In this document: one piece after another, positions 7,846-15,410 of the stretch
How the letters are laid out: the number at the start of each line of letters is the position of its first letter
Numbering within the stretch: the stretch's first letter is position 1
Assembly (NCBI GenBank): GCA_023397905.1
Contig: JAEWSZ010000085.1
Location: 1-31,260 of the forward strand
DNA length: 31,260 bases
Direction of reading: 5' to 3'
From: Bacillota bacterium
GTDB taxonomy: Bacteria; Bacillota; Clostridia; Acetivibrionales; DSM-1351
Notes under the pieces: generated by a model
Databases searched by the model: none
What the model was told of the DNA's origin: nothing
What the model saw: the letters and a program-made list of their open reading frames with translations, nothing else
Made by a program: the position numbers and the translations under genes

Positions 7846-8697
7846 TTACGCCTTTTCAAATATATCCATGTATTTTTCTATTGCGGCTGTCATGCCTTTT
7901 CCGGCTTCCGCCATAACCCTGTCGAAGCGCAGGCTCTCATCCCTGTTCTGTTCCAGGAAATTTCTTATATGCCTTACAGCAGCGGCTGAAATCTCCGTAT
8001 TTATATTTATCTTGCATATGCCCAGTGAAATGGCCGTTTTGAGCATTTCATCAGGTATTCCCGAGGACCCGTGAAGGACCAGGGGAACATCAACTGTTTT
8101 ATTTATCCGGTCCAGACGCTCAAAGTCCAATTGCGGCAGAGCCTTGTACAGGCCATGGGCATTTCCTATTGAAACCGCCAGCGCGTCAACCCCTGTTCCG
8201 GCTACAAAGCTTTCCGCCTCCTCCGGTGTGGTATACCCCTTCCTGTATTCCGGTTCTATGGAACACGTGCCGCCGTCCTCGCTGTTCATATAGCCCAATT
8301 CTCCCTCCACGCTGACATCCACCGAATGGGCTATCTGAACAATGTCTACCGTATTATTTATATTGTCACGCAGGCTCAGTGCCGAACCGTCGTACATTAC
8401 TGAGGTGAAGCCGCACCTTATTGCCCTGATGATGGATTCCTTCTTTTTTGCATGGTCGAGATGGAGAACAACAGGTACGGCGCTGCCTGAGCACATTTTT
8501 CTTACCATGGTGGCTATCACTTCAACCTCCGCATGTGAAAAGTATCCTTCTCCGAATGCAAGTATCACCGGGGAATCTTTCTTTTGAGCCGCCTCAAACA
8601 CGGCCTGTACAGTTTCCATATTATAGATATTAAAAGCTCCTATTGCCCTTTTGCCATTGCGCGCTTTATCCAATACAGTTTTAAGATTAACTAACAT
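7846..8697 (-). CDS. Class II fructose-bisphosphate-type aldolase (GatY/KbaY-like)
   Basis: The 283-residue protein is a zinc-dependent class II aldolase of the FBA/GatY/KbaY fold. It shows D81-H82 in LHLDHAKK (catalytic Asp and first metal ligand), DGSALS (about 103-108), EGELG (131-135), metal ligands H181 in NAHG and H209 in LHGSSGIP, and the phosphate-binding NINTE (about 231-235). These enzymes cleave ketose phosphates to dihydroxyacetone phosphate and an aldehyde. Its start overlaps the end of the DUF1537 kinase gene by 11 bases, so translational coupling is likely and the kinase product may be its substrate. A glycolytic FBP aldolase role is less likely given this catabolic operon. Which aldehyde is released is unknown. 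Confidence 0.88.
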   Translation of the reverse strand: MLVNLKTVLDKARNGKRAIGAFNIYNMETVQAVFEAAQKKDSPVILAFGEGYFSHAEVEVIATMVRKMCSGSAVPVVLHLDHAKKKESIIRAIRCGFTSVMYDGSALSLRDNINNTVDIVQIAHSVDVSVEGELGYMNSEDGGTCSIEPEYRKGYTTPEEAESFVAGTGVDALAVSIGNAHGLYKALPQLDFERLDRINKTVDVPLVLHGSSGIPDEMLKTAISLGICKININTEISAAAVRHIRNFLEQNRDESLRFDRVMAEAGKGMTAAIEKYMDIFEKA

Positions 8698-10123
8698 TCA
8701 ATATCTCAGCTACCTCTCTTAAAGTAGTCCTGGTTCCCACATTGCCCGGAAAGATGATATAGGGCATTCCCGGGAATTTGCTCTCATCACCGGTGATCCA
8801 TACGGGAACTCCGGGTTTAATCTGCCCTGCGACCACCGCCCTTTTTACTTTCAGGCCTTTTGTCCCTATATCGCTTGAAGTGATCCCGCCCTTTGCAATG
8901 ATATAGCCGGGTCTTACTTTCAGCTTTTCAACTATGCTTGTCACCGCATCGGAGATCCTTATGGAAATCTTTAATTCTTCCTCTTTATTTTCTTTTCCCA
9001 GATCCAGCCTTTGTCTTCTGGTATATACGGCCACAGTTTTTCCGGAGCCGATCAGCTTTTCACATATTTCCACCACCCGGTCAACCTCATCAAGAAGTTT
9101 GGGCGGCTCCAGTACAAGATGCTGATTAAATTCAATAAATTCCACGAAACTGCTGCTTTTTAATTCTTCAAGCTGGTCCGAAGTTTTCTTCACATGGGAG
9201 CCCGCTATAATAAGTCCTCCGTTTTTGTTATCATTTTTTATAAGATCTTTTTTTAAAAGCAGCTCCCTGTCCGGTATTCCGCCTATTATCTTGGTAAATG
9301 CGGCTGCTGTGCGGAACATGAAGCTTTTCCCGGCTAGCATGGCCTTTATAAGGGCAATGGAAAATATTTCAACGTCAACATAGTCTATGGCATCCACCAC
9401 CACCTTGTTAAAGCCTTCCACCCTCAGCAGTTTTTCCGAAATGCCGTCTATATCCTTATTTCTTATACTTTCATAAGATATATAGGTGACGTTTTCTGCC
9501 TTGAATTTTCCGGAGCACTTTTCCTCAATCCATTTTCCCAGGTTGGACTGGGTATACCCGAAGGTCTTGTCCTCTGCGAACTCCGTATCGCCCGCAGGTA
9601 TCAGGTATTCTCCCTCCTGCACATAATGTATGCCGTCAATGGTAAATCTCCCGCCTTCCTTAAAAAATGGCAGGATCACCTCTCCGTCGTAGCGGATATC
9701 CGAATTGGCCTCTATGGTATTTTTTAAAACCTCGGTCTCAAGGGGATAATGCCCTCTTAGCGTGGAATCGCTCCGGCTGATAATTATGAATTCCTTATTA
9801 AGTTTTTTGGAGACTTCCAGTACATTCAAAGCTATTTCCTCATGTACCTTTTTTGTCTCTTCCGAGGTAAATCCCCTGGAATTGGTCAATATGAAAAACA
9901 TGGAGCCGCTATCCTTAAAACCTTGTTCAATGCTCTTTGCAGACCAATCGGTGTATACCGGCACATTGTGCACTGTTTGTACACCCGTGGGGTCATCGTC
10001 AAGAACAATGATTTTCCTGTCAAGCTCCTGCAGACTGCTTTGCATTTCCCTGTCCGCCTCAGCTTTATTTACAGGAATAAATTTTTTAAACTCCTCACCC
10101 GCAAGTATTTTATTGCCGTCCAT
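8687..10123 (-). CDS. DUF1537 four-carbon acid sugar kinase family protein
   Basis: At 478 residues this matches the OtnK/DtnK (DUF1537) kinases. The N-terminal domain has the substrate-binding LDDDPTGVQT (residues 41-50), then ILTNSRG and ISRSDSTLRGHYP. The C-terminal domain has the nucleotide-binding KGGITSSD motif and GMPYIIFPGNVG near the end. Known members phosphorylate 3-oxo-tetronates, D-threonate or D-erythronate with ATP, and others act on related branched acids. It lies between a beta-hydroxyacid dehydrogenase (71 bases upstream) and the aldolase (11-base overlap), so it most likely phosphorylates the keto acid made by the dehydrogenase. A four-unit 10-base repeat lies just upstream of its ribosome binding site. 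The exact substrate is not readable from sequence. Confidence 0.88.
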   Translation of the reverse strand: MDGNKILAGEEFKKFIPVNKAEADREMQSSLQELDRKIIVLDDDPTGVQTVHNVPVYTDWSAKSIEQGFKDSGSMFFILTNSRGFTSEETKKVHEEIALNVLEVSKKLNKEFIIISRSDSTLRGHYPLETEVLKNTIEANSDIRYDGEVILPFFKEGGRFTIDGIHYVQEGEYLIPAGDTEFAEDKTFGYTQSNLGKWIEEKCSGKFKAENVTYISYESIRNKDIDGISEKLLRVEGFNKVVVDAIDYVDVEIFSIALIKAMLAGKSFMFRTAAAFTKIIGGIPDRELLLKKDLIKNDNKNGGLIIAGSHVKKTSDQLEELKSSSFVEFIEFNQHLVLEPPKLLDEVDRVVEICEKLIGSGKTVAVYTRRQRLDLGKENKEEELKISIRISDAVTSIVEKLKVRPGYIIAKGGITSSDIGTKGLKVKRAVVAGQIKPGVPVWITGDESKFPGMPYIIFPGNVGTRTTLREVAEILNVS

Positions 10124-10144
10124 ACATGGTTCATCCCCTTCGCC

Positions 10145-10184
10145 GATTCAATACTTTCTGATATTTTCTGATATCTTTCAATAC
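10145..10184 (-). repeat. Four-unit 10-base repeat array upstream of the kinase start
   Basis: Read on the minus strand, the units are GTATTGAAAG, ATATCAGAAA, ATATCAGAAA and GTATTGAATC, exactly contiguous. The two central units are identical and the two outer ones differ only at their ends. The array begins 10 bases beyond the dehydrogenase stop and ends about 22 bases before the kinase ATG, just ahead of its AAGGGGAT ribosome binding site. Confidence 0.75.
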
Positions 10185-10194
10185 CTTCCAGCAT

Positions 10195-11097
10195 TTACTC
10201 CGCCTGCTGAATTTTCTTAACTTCTACATTTGTAAGCTTTTCATAGAATTTGACAATAGCACTATGGTCTTCTTCCATAAGGCCGACCACCTTCAGCGAC
10301 TGCATGATTTCCAGCAGCATGCCGGTAAGCGGCAGCGGAACGTCGTTTGCATGGGCCGTTGACATCACATTCTTAATATCTTTAAGGTTGATCGATATTT
10401 TGCCTCCCGGTGCAAAATCCCTGTTGAATATCTTTTCGGCTTTGGCATCAAGCACCGTGCTGCCGGCCAGCCCTCCCCTTATTGCCTGGTATACCTTTTC
10501 AGGGTCGGCCCCTATTTTGCTTGCAAGCACAAAGGCTTCAGATACGGCCGCAATGGTGAGATTTACAATAATCTGATTTGCAAGTTTTGTTGCGGAACCG
10601 CTTCCCGTGTCCCCCACCAATACTGCCGAACTGCCCATGATATTAAAATACGGCCTGGCAAGCTCAAAAACATCCTCCCTGCCGCCTGCCATAAATGCCA
10701 GTGTTCCGTCTATGGCTTTGGGTTCTCCTCCGCTGACGGGGGCATCAAGGAAGCCCGCGCCCAGCTTTGAAAGCCCTTCCGCGCACTCCTTTGACTCGTT
10801 TGGCGTCACCGAACTCATATCAACTATTACAGTACCTTTTTTTATTGAAGCAGCAAGTCCGTTTTCTCCGAATATAACTTCCTTTACAATACTCCCATTT
10901 GGAAGCATTGTAAAAATAATATCACACCGGGAGCCTATTTGGGAAATCTCCCCAGTCTCCGCTCCCATGGAACAAATTTCCCTGACGTTTTCCTTTTCAA
11001 TATCATATACGCTTAAAGCACATCCGGCTCTAAGGAGATTTTTCACCATCGGCTTTCCCATAATTCCCAAACCGATAAATCCGATTTTTTTAGACAT
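10195..11097 (-). CDS. NAD(P)-dependent beta-hydroxyacid dehydrogenase (GarR/LtnD-like)
   Basis: The 300-residue protein has the complete 3-hydroxyisobutyrate / tartronate semialdehyde reductase architecture. There is a Rossmann motif GFIGLGIMGKPM (residues 6-17), the substrate-binding FLDAPVSGG (117-124 region), the catalytic lysine K171 in GSATKLANQ, and a C-terminal all-helical domain. In DUF1537 kinase operons this family usually oxidises C4 sugar acids such as L-threonate or D-erythronate at C2. The kinase gene directly downstream points to the same type of reaction here. A tartronate semialdehyde reductase is the main alternative. The start is supported by AGAGGTG four bases upstream of the ATG. 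Confidence 0.87.
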   Translation of the reverse strand: MSKKIGFIGLGIMGKPMVKNLLRAGCALSVYDIEKENVREICSMGAETGEISQIGSRCDIIFTMLPNGSIVKEVIFGENGLAASIKKGTVIVDMSSVTPNESKECAEGLSKLGAGFLDAPVSGGEPKAIDGTLAFMAGGREDVFELARPYFNIMGSSAVLVGDTGSGSATKLANQIIVNLTIAAVSEAFVLASKIGADPEKVYQAIRGGLAGSTVLDAKAEKIFNRDFAPGGKISINLKDIKNVMSTAHANDVPLPLTGMLLEIMQSLKVVGLMEEDHSAIVKFYEKLTNVEVKKIQQAE

Positions 11098-11143
11098 ATC
11101 ACACCTCTTAAACTTCCATATTAAACTATTATCAAGCCTTACC

Positions 11144-11160
11144 GGAGCCGGCCCGGCCCC
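11144..11160 (-). other. Short GC-rich intercistronic hairpin
   Basis: In the 90-base gap between the aldo/keto reductase and dehydrogenase genes, GGGGCC and GGCTCC (minus strand) can form a 6-bp stem with one G-U pair around a 5-base loop. No T-tract follows, so it is not a terminator by itself. The segment is far richer in GC than the rest of the gap. Confidence 0.45.
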
Positions 11161-11187
11161 CTGTTGCCTTTAAGACTTATACAATTC

Positions 11188-12123
11188 TTACGCCTTGTTG
11201 AGTTCTTCCAACTGCTCCAGACCGATCCTCACTTCCAGAGCGGACAGGTTTTCTTCAAGCTGCTCCACAGTACTGCCCGACACAATGGGAGCGATTTCAG
11301 CACTTTGAGCCCGCATCCAGGCCAGTACAAGCCGATTCAGAGTTATGCCCATTTCTGCCGCAACGCTTTTCAAGACCTCCAGCCTTTTTTCATTGAAGGA
11401 GCCCGCATAAGCCCCCGGAACAGGCCTGCCGGTATTTGTATAAAAACCCTGCAGAAGCGGCGAATAAGCCAGGAGCAGCAATTCTCTGTCCCGGGCAAAA
11501 TCCATGACGTCATCATCTATTACAATATGGTATCTGTCCATAACACAGGGGGTCTGCCTGAGGTAGGTAAATTTATTCTGAAGACATGCAAACTTCAGGT
11601 ATCCGTTTTTTTCACAAATATTCTGCGCATCCGAAAACCTCCAGGGAGTGTAGTTGCTCGCACCCAGAAATCTGATTTTCCCATCCCTGTGCAGTCTGTA
11701 AAAAGCCTCCATGGACTCCTCCAGCGGTGTGCTGCGGTCATCCGTGTGAGCGTAATACAGGTCGATATAATCCGTTTTCATAAGCTTTAAACTGTTCTCG
11801 CAGTTTTCGATAATCTGTTGGTATTTAAGCCCCCTGCCAATCCCTTTTTTATCGAAACCGACCTTTGTGGCTAAAAAAACCTGCGCCCTCTTTCCGGCTG
11901 AGGTAAACCATCTTCCAAGAAAGGATTCGCTTTCGGTACCGTTGAAGCCGGGCACCCAATGTGCATAATTGTTGGCCGTATCAATGAATGTACCGCCAAA
12001 GTCCATGTATTTTTCAATTAACGCTTCCGAAGTTTTATCATCTATTTTGCTGCCCATGTACATGGTGCCGAGGCAAAGCTCGCTTACATATTCATCCGTA
12101 TGGCCTAGTCTAACCTTGTCCAT
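11188..12123 (-). CDS. Aldo/keto reductase, possible aldose dehydrogenase
   Basis: This 311-residue (alpha/beta)8 aldo/keto reductase has the full catalytic tetrad: D48 and Y53 in DTANNY, K87 in LATKVG and H126 in YYAHTDD. GSTVEQLEENL near the C-terminus is the usual NADP-binding segment, and LGASNY the expected barrel strand. Such enzymes either reduce sugar aldehydes or oxidise aldoses at C1. Lying 27 bases downstream of the sugar permease and upstream of a sugar-acid-type dehydrogenase, a C1 oxidation of the imported or released sugar is plausible but unproven. A GGGAGG ribosome binding site lies about nine bases upstream of the ATG. Confidence 0.88.
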   Translation of the reverse strand: MDKVRLGHTDEYVSELCLGTMYMGSKIDDKTSEALIEKYMDFGGTFIDTANNYAHWVPGFNGTESESFLGRWFTSAGKRAQVFLATKVGFDKKGIGRGLKYQQIIENCENSLKLMKTDYIDLYYAHTDDRSTPLEESMEAFYRLHRDGKIRFLGASNYTPWRFSDAQNICEKNGYLKFACLQNKFTYLRQTPCVMDRYHIVIDDDVMDFARDRELLLLAYSPLLQGFYTNTGRPVPGAYAGSFNEKRLEVLKSVAAEMGITLNRLVLAWMRAQSAEIAPIVSGSTVEQLEENLSALEVRIGLEQLEELNKA

Positions 12124-12150
12124 TTCTCAGCCCTCCCCAAAAAAATCCAT

Positions 12151-12975
12151 TTATTTCACGCCTCCAAGAGTAAGCCCGCTTACCATGTTCTTTGACATTC
12201 CCAGATAAATCAGAACTACAGGGATCGTTGCAACAATGGAACCGGCCATAAGAGGTCCCCAGGCGTATACATCCGCGACCACCATGTCGGATAATGCAAG
12301 TGTAAGCGTCTTTAGGCTTGTCTTTGTAATAATGACCAGCGAGTACATGTATTCACTCCAGCAAAGTGTAAAGGAGAAAATCCCCGTTGCCGCTATTCCG
12401 GGCGATGCAAGCGGGAAAACCACGCTGAACATGGTTCTGAGCCTGCCGCAGCCGTCTATCTCCGCAGCTTCCTCCAGGGCTACCGGTATGGTCCGGAAAT
12501 AGGACATGAGCATCCAGGTTATATAAGGTATCGTAAAGGTAGGATATATTGCCACAAGCCCCATCAGGTTATTACTCAAACCCATGTATGACACAAGCAC
12601 ATATAATGGAATGAACAATACCGACTTTGGCATAAGGTAGGCGTACAATATGCTGTTGCTCAATGCGCGTTTTCCCCTGAATTTAAGCCTGGCAAAGGCA
12701 TAGGCCGCCAGTGCGCTTATAAATACCGAACCCACGGAAACCACGGCCGAAACAATAAAACTGTTGATTATGTTTATAAAGTATTTTCTGTTGACCAGAA
12801 GATCAGTATATGAATCCCATGTAAACTTAGCAGGCCATATGGTCGGAATCATTGAATAAATTTCGGATTGTGTCTTAAATGATGTTACCAGCGTCCAGTA
12901 TACCGGAAATAATGAGCATATTATCATTAATGCTAGAGGTAGCAGGACCAGCAGGTTTAATTTTGACTTTTTCAT
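12151..12975 (-). CDS. CUT1 sugar ABC transporter permease (MalG type)
   Basis: The 274-residue membrane protein has six predicted hydrophobic segments and the cytoplasmic EAA loop (LEEAAEIDGCGR, about residues 167-178) that contacts the transporter ATPase. The N-terminal hydrophobic segment and the FPVYWTLVTSFK motif are typical of the MalG-type inner-membrane subunit of CUT1 oligosaccharide importers. It follows the MalF-type gene by 24 bases and has an AAAGGAGG site 13 bases before the ATG, a somewhat long spacing. The substrate would be set by the binding protein upstream. No ATPase gene is present, so a shared MsmX/UgpC-type ATPase encoded elsewhere is expected. Confidence 0.93.
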   Translation of the reverse strand: MKKSKLNLLVLLPLALMIICSLFPVYWTLVTSFKTQSEIYSMIPTIWPAKFTWDSYTDLLVNRKYFINIINSFIVSAVVSVGSVFISALAAYAFARLKFRGKRALSNSILYAYLMPKSVLFIPLYVLVSYMGLSNNLMGLVAIYPTFTIPYITWMLMSYFRTIPVALEEAAEIDGCGRLRTMFSVVFPLASPGIAATGIFSFTLCWSEYMYSLVIITKTSLKTLTLALSDMVVADVYAWGPLMAGSIVATIPVVLIYLGMSKNMVSGLTLGGVK

Positions 12976-12999
12976 TAAATTAATAATACCTCCTTTGCA

Positions 13000-13890
13000 T
13001 TAATCTACATCCGTAGCCGTAAACCGCTTTGTAATAAAGTTTATCAGTATTACAAGGAACGGCAGGGCAAATATGGAAGCTGATATGGCCTTTGAAAGGT
13101 TGAGATTCATAAAGCCAATGGTATAACTGTAAGTGGAAAGAATCTGCGTGGAATTTGCCGGACCTCCGCCCGTAAGCAGCCATACAATCTCAAAATCATT
13201 GAATGTCCATATTGTGGTTATCAGGGTCGCCAGGACTATGACTTCCTTGATGGACGGCAGAGTTATAGCTGTGAAGCGCTTTATAATACCTGCGCCGTCT
13301 ATCCTCGCCGCCTCATACAGGTCTTCCGGAATTGTCTGCAGCCCCGCAAGGATTGAAATCCCTATAAACGGCGTCCCTCTCCATATGTTGGCTATGATTA
13401 TGGACACCATTGCCAGCGCGGGGTCATACAGCCAAGGGAGCTGTTCGTGGATTATTCCCGCTGACATCAGTATATGATTAAAAATTCCTCCCACATCCGA
13501 ATACATCCATTTAAAGGTCAAGGCTGAAACAAGAGTGGGAATGGTCCATGGAACAAACAGCAGCACGCGGTTGAAATTTTTTGCAGGTATGGGGGCGTTC
13601 AGCACCAATGCCATGACAAGCCCGAAGATCAATTTACCTGCAACGGCAGCCACGGTGTAATATAATGTGTTAAACAATGATTTGAAAAAGACCGGGTCCT
13701 GTATGAGCTCCCTGAAATTGGCCAGTCCCACAAAAGCCGCCTGGGTTCCTATGGTTTTGTTGGTAAGGCTGGTCCATACCGCCCAGCAAAAAGGTATCAG
13801 CATAAATATGGTAAGATATATAACAACAGGACTTATGAGGGAAAAGGCCCATATTTCATTCTTTTGCATTCTGGTAAGACTTTTAGACAT
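13000..13890 (-). CDS. CUT1 sugar ABC transporter permease (MalF type)
   Basis: The 296-residue integral membrane protein has six hydrophobic segments. There is an early periplasmic-side stretch with FVGLANF, as in many MalF-like permeases, and the EAA loop LYEAARIDGAG (about residues 191-201). It pairs with the MalG-type permease downstream and the lipoprotein upstream to form one importer. CAGGAG lies upstream of its ATG. Its transcript is separated from the binding-protein gene by a strong hairpin (13925-13965), which probably lowers its expression relative to the binding protein. Confidence 0.93.
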   Translation of the reverse strand: MSKSLTRMQKNEIWAFSLISPVVIYLTIFMLIPFCWAVWTSLTNKTIGTQAAFVGLANFRELIQDPVFFKSLFNTLYYTVAAVAGKLIFGLVMALVLNAPIPAKNFNRVLLFVPWTIPTLVSALTFKWMYSDVGGIFNHILMSAGIIHEQLPWLYDPALAMVSIIIANIWRGTPFIGISILAGLQTIPEDLYEAARIDGAGIIKRFTAITLPSIKEVIVLATLITTIWTFNDFEIVWLLTGGGPANSTQILSTYSYTIGFMNLNLSKAISASIFALPFLVILINFITKRFTATDVD

Positions 13891-13924
13891 TTTTTAATCT
13901 CCTGCCACCTTCCTGTTTGAATAA

Positions 13925-13965
13925 AACTAAATAGCTTTCCGACATTTCCAGAAAGCTATTTAGTT
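13925..13965 (-). other. 15-bp perfect hairpin between binding-protein and permease genes
   Basis: AACTAAATAGCTTTC at 13925-13939 is exactly complementary to 13951-13965, with an 11-base loop. The hairpin begins 10 bases after the binding-protein stop. On the minus strand it is followed by TTATTC, a poor U-tract, so it fits a leaky terminator or a 3'-end stabiliser like those between malE and malF in other bacteria. A similarly placed hairpin is found in the second transporter operon. Confidence 0.85.
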
Positions 13966-13975
13966 AATGGTTTAC

Positions 13976-15310
13976 TTATTTCTTGTAAGTACTTTCGATT
14001 TCAGCCTGTAACTGATCTGCGGCCTTCTGTGGCGATAGCTTGCCTACGACTATGTTTTCTATGGTCTTGTTGAGAAGCTTCAGGTTAAATACTTCACCGG
14101 CTTTGGGAGTATATTCTCCTGGATAGCCTATAAAGCACATTCCTCTTAAAGAGTCAATGAAAGGTTTTGTGAGCTTTTCCTGCCATTCTGGCTGGTCCTT
14201 TGCTTTTTCGAATATAGGTACTATAGCCGGCATATCGGCTTTCATCCATGAATCGTACCACGCTGAATCGTAAGTATATTCAATCAGCTTTTTAGCATCC
14301 TCAGGATATTTCGTACTCTTGAATATTCCGAGATAGGAACCCGCGCTTGGCATGTAGAACCCATCAGGGCCGCTGGGAATTTCGGCTACGCCGGTTTTGG
14401 CATAAAGATCCGGATTGTCGGTTTTAATCGCGGCCAGCAGGGTACCCGCATTTATAACCATGGCTGCCTGTCCGCTGAGGTATGCCTTGTTGTTTCCGGC
14501 ATCATCCCAGTTTATGGCCGAAGGCGGTGTGGACTTGTCGTTAAGGTATATGGAAGAAATATATTCAAGAGCTTTTACTGTTTTGGGACTGTTTGCAATA
14601 ATTGTTTTGCTGTCCTTGTCGATCAGTGCACCACCAAGCCCCCACAGCATTACCTGGTTGAGCCACTCGGCGTCGGAATTTGTGGCTCCAAGGCCGATAC
14701 CTGCGCCATAGACACCCTTTGACGGATCCGTCATGGCCTTTGCCATCTCACGGAATTCATCCCAGGTCTTTGGCGGTTCCTTATAACCGGCAGCTTCCAG
14801 CAAGTCTGTCCTGTAGTGGAGTGCAACCGAATAGAATTTCTGCGGAACAGCATATTGCTTGCTGTCAAAGGTCACAGGATCAAGCACCGATTTGACCACC
14901 TTACCGCTCTTTTCCTCGATGTTTTTATTTACATCGGTAACATCAAGGAGCAGATCCTGGGCATAGAACTGTCCGGCTTCCTGGTACTGGAAGAAAGACA
15001 CGTCAGGAAGCGTATTAGCCTGTATGGCGGCTGTCCACATGGGATAAAGCTTCTCATATGGAACTACCTCAACGGTGACATTGATATTTTCATTCTTCCC
15101 GAACTCTTTGACCCTGTCTGTGATCTGTTGATTTGTACTGTCGGTTACTTCCTTTTTCAGCCATACGGTCAAAGCTTTCTTTTCAGTTCCTGAAGCCTTT
15201 GACGTATCGCCTCCCGATTGTCCCTGCTGACCATTTTCGGCAGTACCGCACGCCGTAAACAGGCTCATGCACATTACAACTGCCAAAGCAAATGAAACAA
15301 TTCTTTTCAT
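13976..15310 (-). CDS. Sugar-binding lipoprotein of the GH127-operon ABC transporter
   Basis: The 444-residue protein has a lipoprotein signal peptide: a charged MKR start, a hydrophobic stretch, and a lipobox ending LFTAC with C21 as the lipidated residue. A Ser/Gly/Gln-rich linker and a type 1 extracellular solute-binding domain follow (WLKKEVTDS, then PKTWDEFREMAKA). It should sit on the outside of the membrane and capture an oligosaccharide for the two permeases downstream. The frame extends to 15409, but AAGGAGG lies upstream of the ATG at 15310 and the signal peptide begins there. It lies 100 bases after the GH127 gene. Hairpins flank it on both sides. Confidence 0.93.
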   Translation of the reverse strand: MKRIVSFALAVVMCMSLFTACGTAENGQQGQSGGDTSKASGTEKKALTVWLKKEVTDSTNQQITDRVKEFGKNENINVTVEVVPYEKLYPMWTAAIQANTLPDVSFFQYQEAGQFYAQDLLLDVTDVNKNIEEKSGKVVKSVLDPVTFDSKQYAVPQKFYSVALHYRTDLLEAAGYKEPPKTWDEFREMAKAMTDPSKGVYGAGIGLGATNSDAEWLNQVMLWGLGGALIDKDSKTIIANSPKTVKALEYISSIYLNDKSTPPSAINWDDAGNNKAYLSGQAAMVINAGTLLAAIKTDNPDLYAKTGVAEIPSGPDGFYMPSAGSYLGIFKSTKYPEDAKKLIEYTYDSAWYDSWMKADMPAIVPIFEKAKDQPEWQEKLTKPFIDSLRGMCFIGYPGEYTPKAGEVFNLKLLNKTIENIVVGKLSPQKAADQLQAEIESTYKK

Positions 15311-15333
15311 GATATTTATCCTCCTTTTTTTAT

Positions 15334-15392
15334 CCAGTGACCTGCGGGCTTGCGCATATTCGCCACAATACAGGCAAACCGGCATGCACTGG
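15334..15392 (-). other. Long imperfect hairpin in the leader of the binding-protein gene
   Basis: In the 100-base gap after the GH127 gene, CCAGTG (15334-15339) pairs with CACTGG (15387-15392), and inside it GCGGGCTTGC (15344-15353) pairs with GCAAACCGGC (15374-15383) with one mismatch and one G-U pair on the minus-strand RNA. The structure ends just before the AAGGAGG of the binding-protein gene and has no T-tract, so an RNA-stabilising or translation-tuning role is more likely than termination. Confidence 0.6.
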
Positions 15393-15410
15393 TTATAAAC
15401 AAACCTCATA

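Noticed and set aside
11164..11790. Long plus-strand open frames opposite the aldo/keto reductase and other genes
   Set aside because: They are shadows of well-supported minus-strand genes, with no domain signal and no ribosome binding site.
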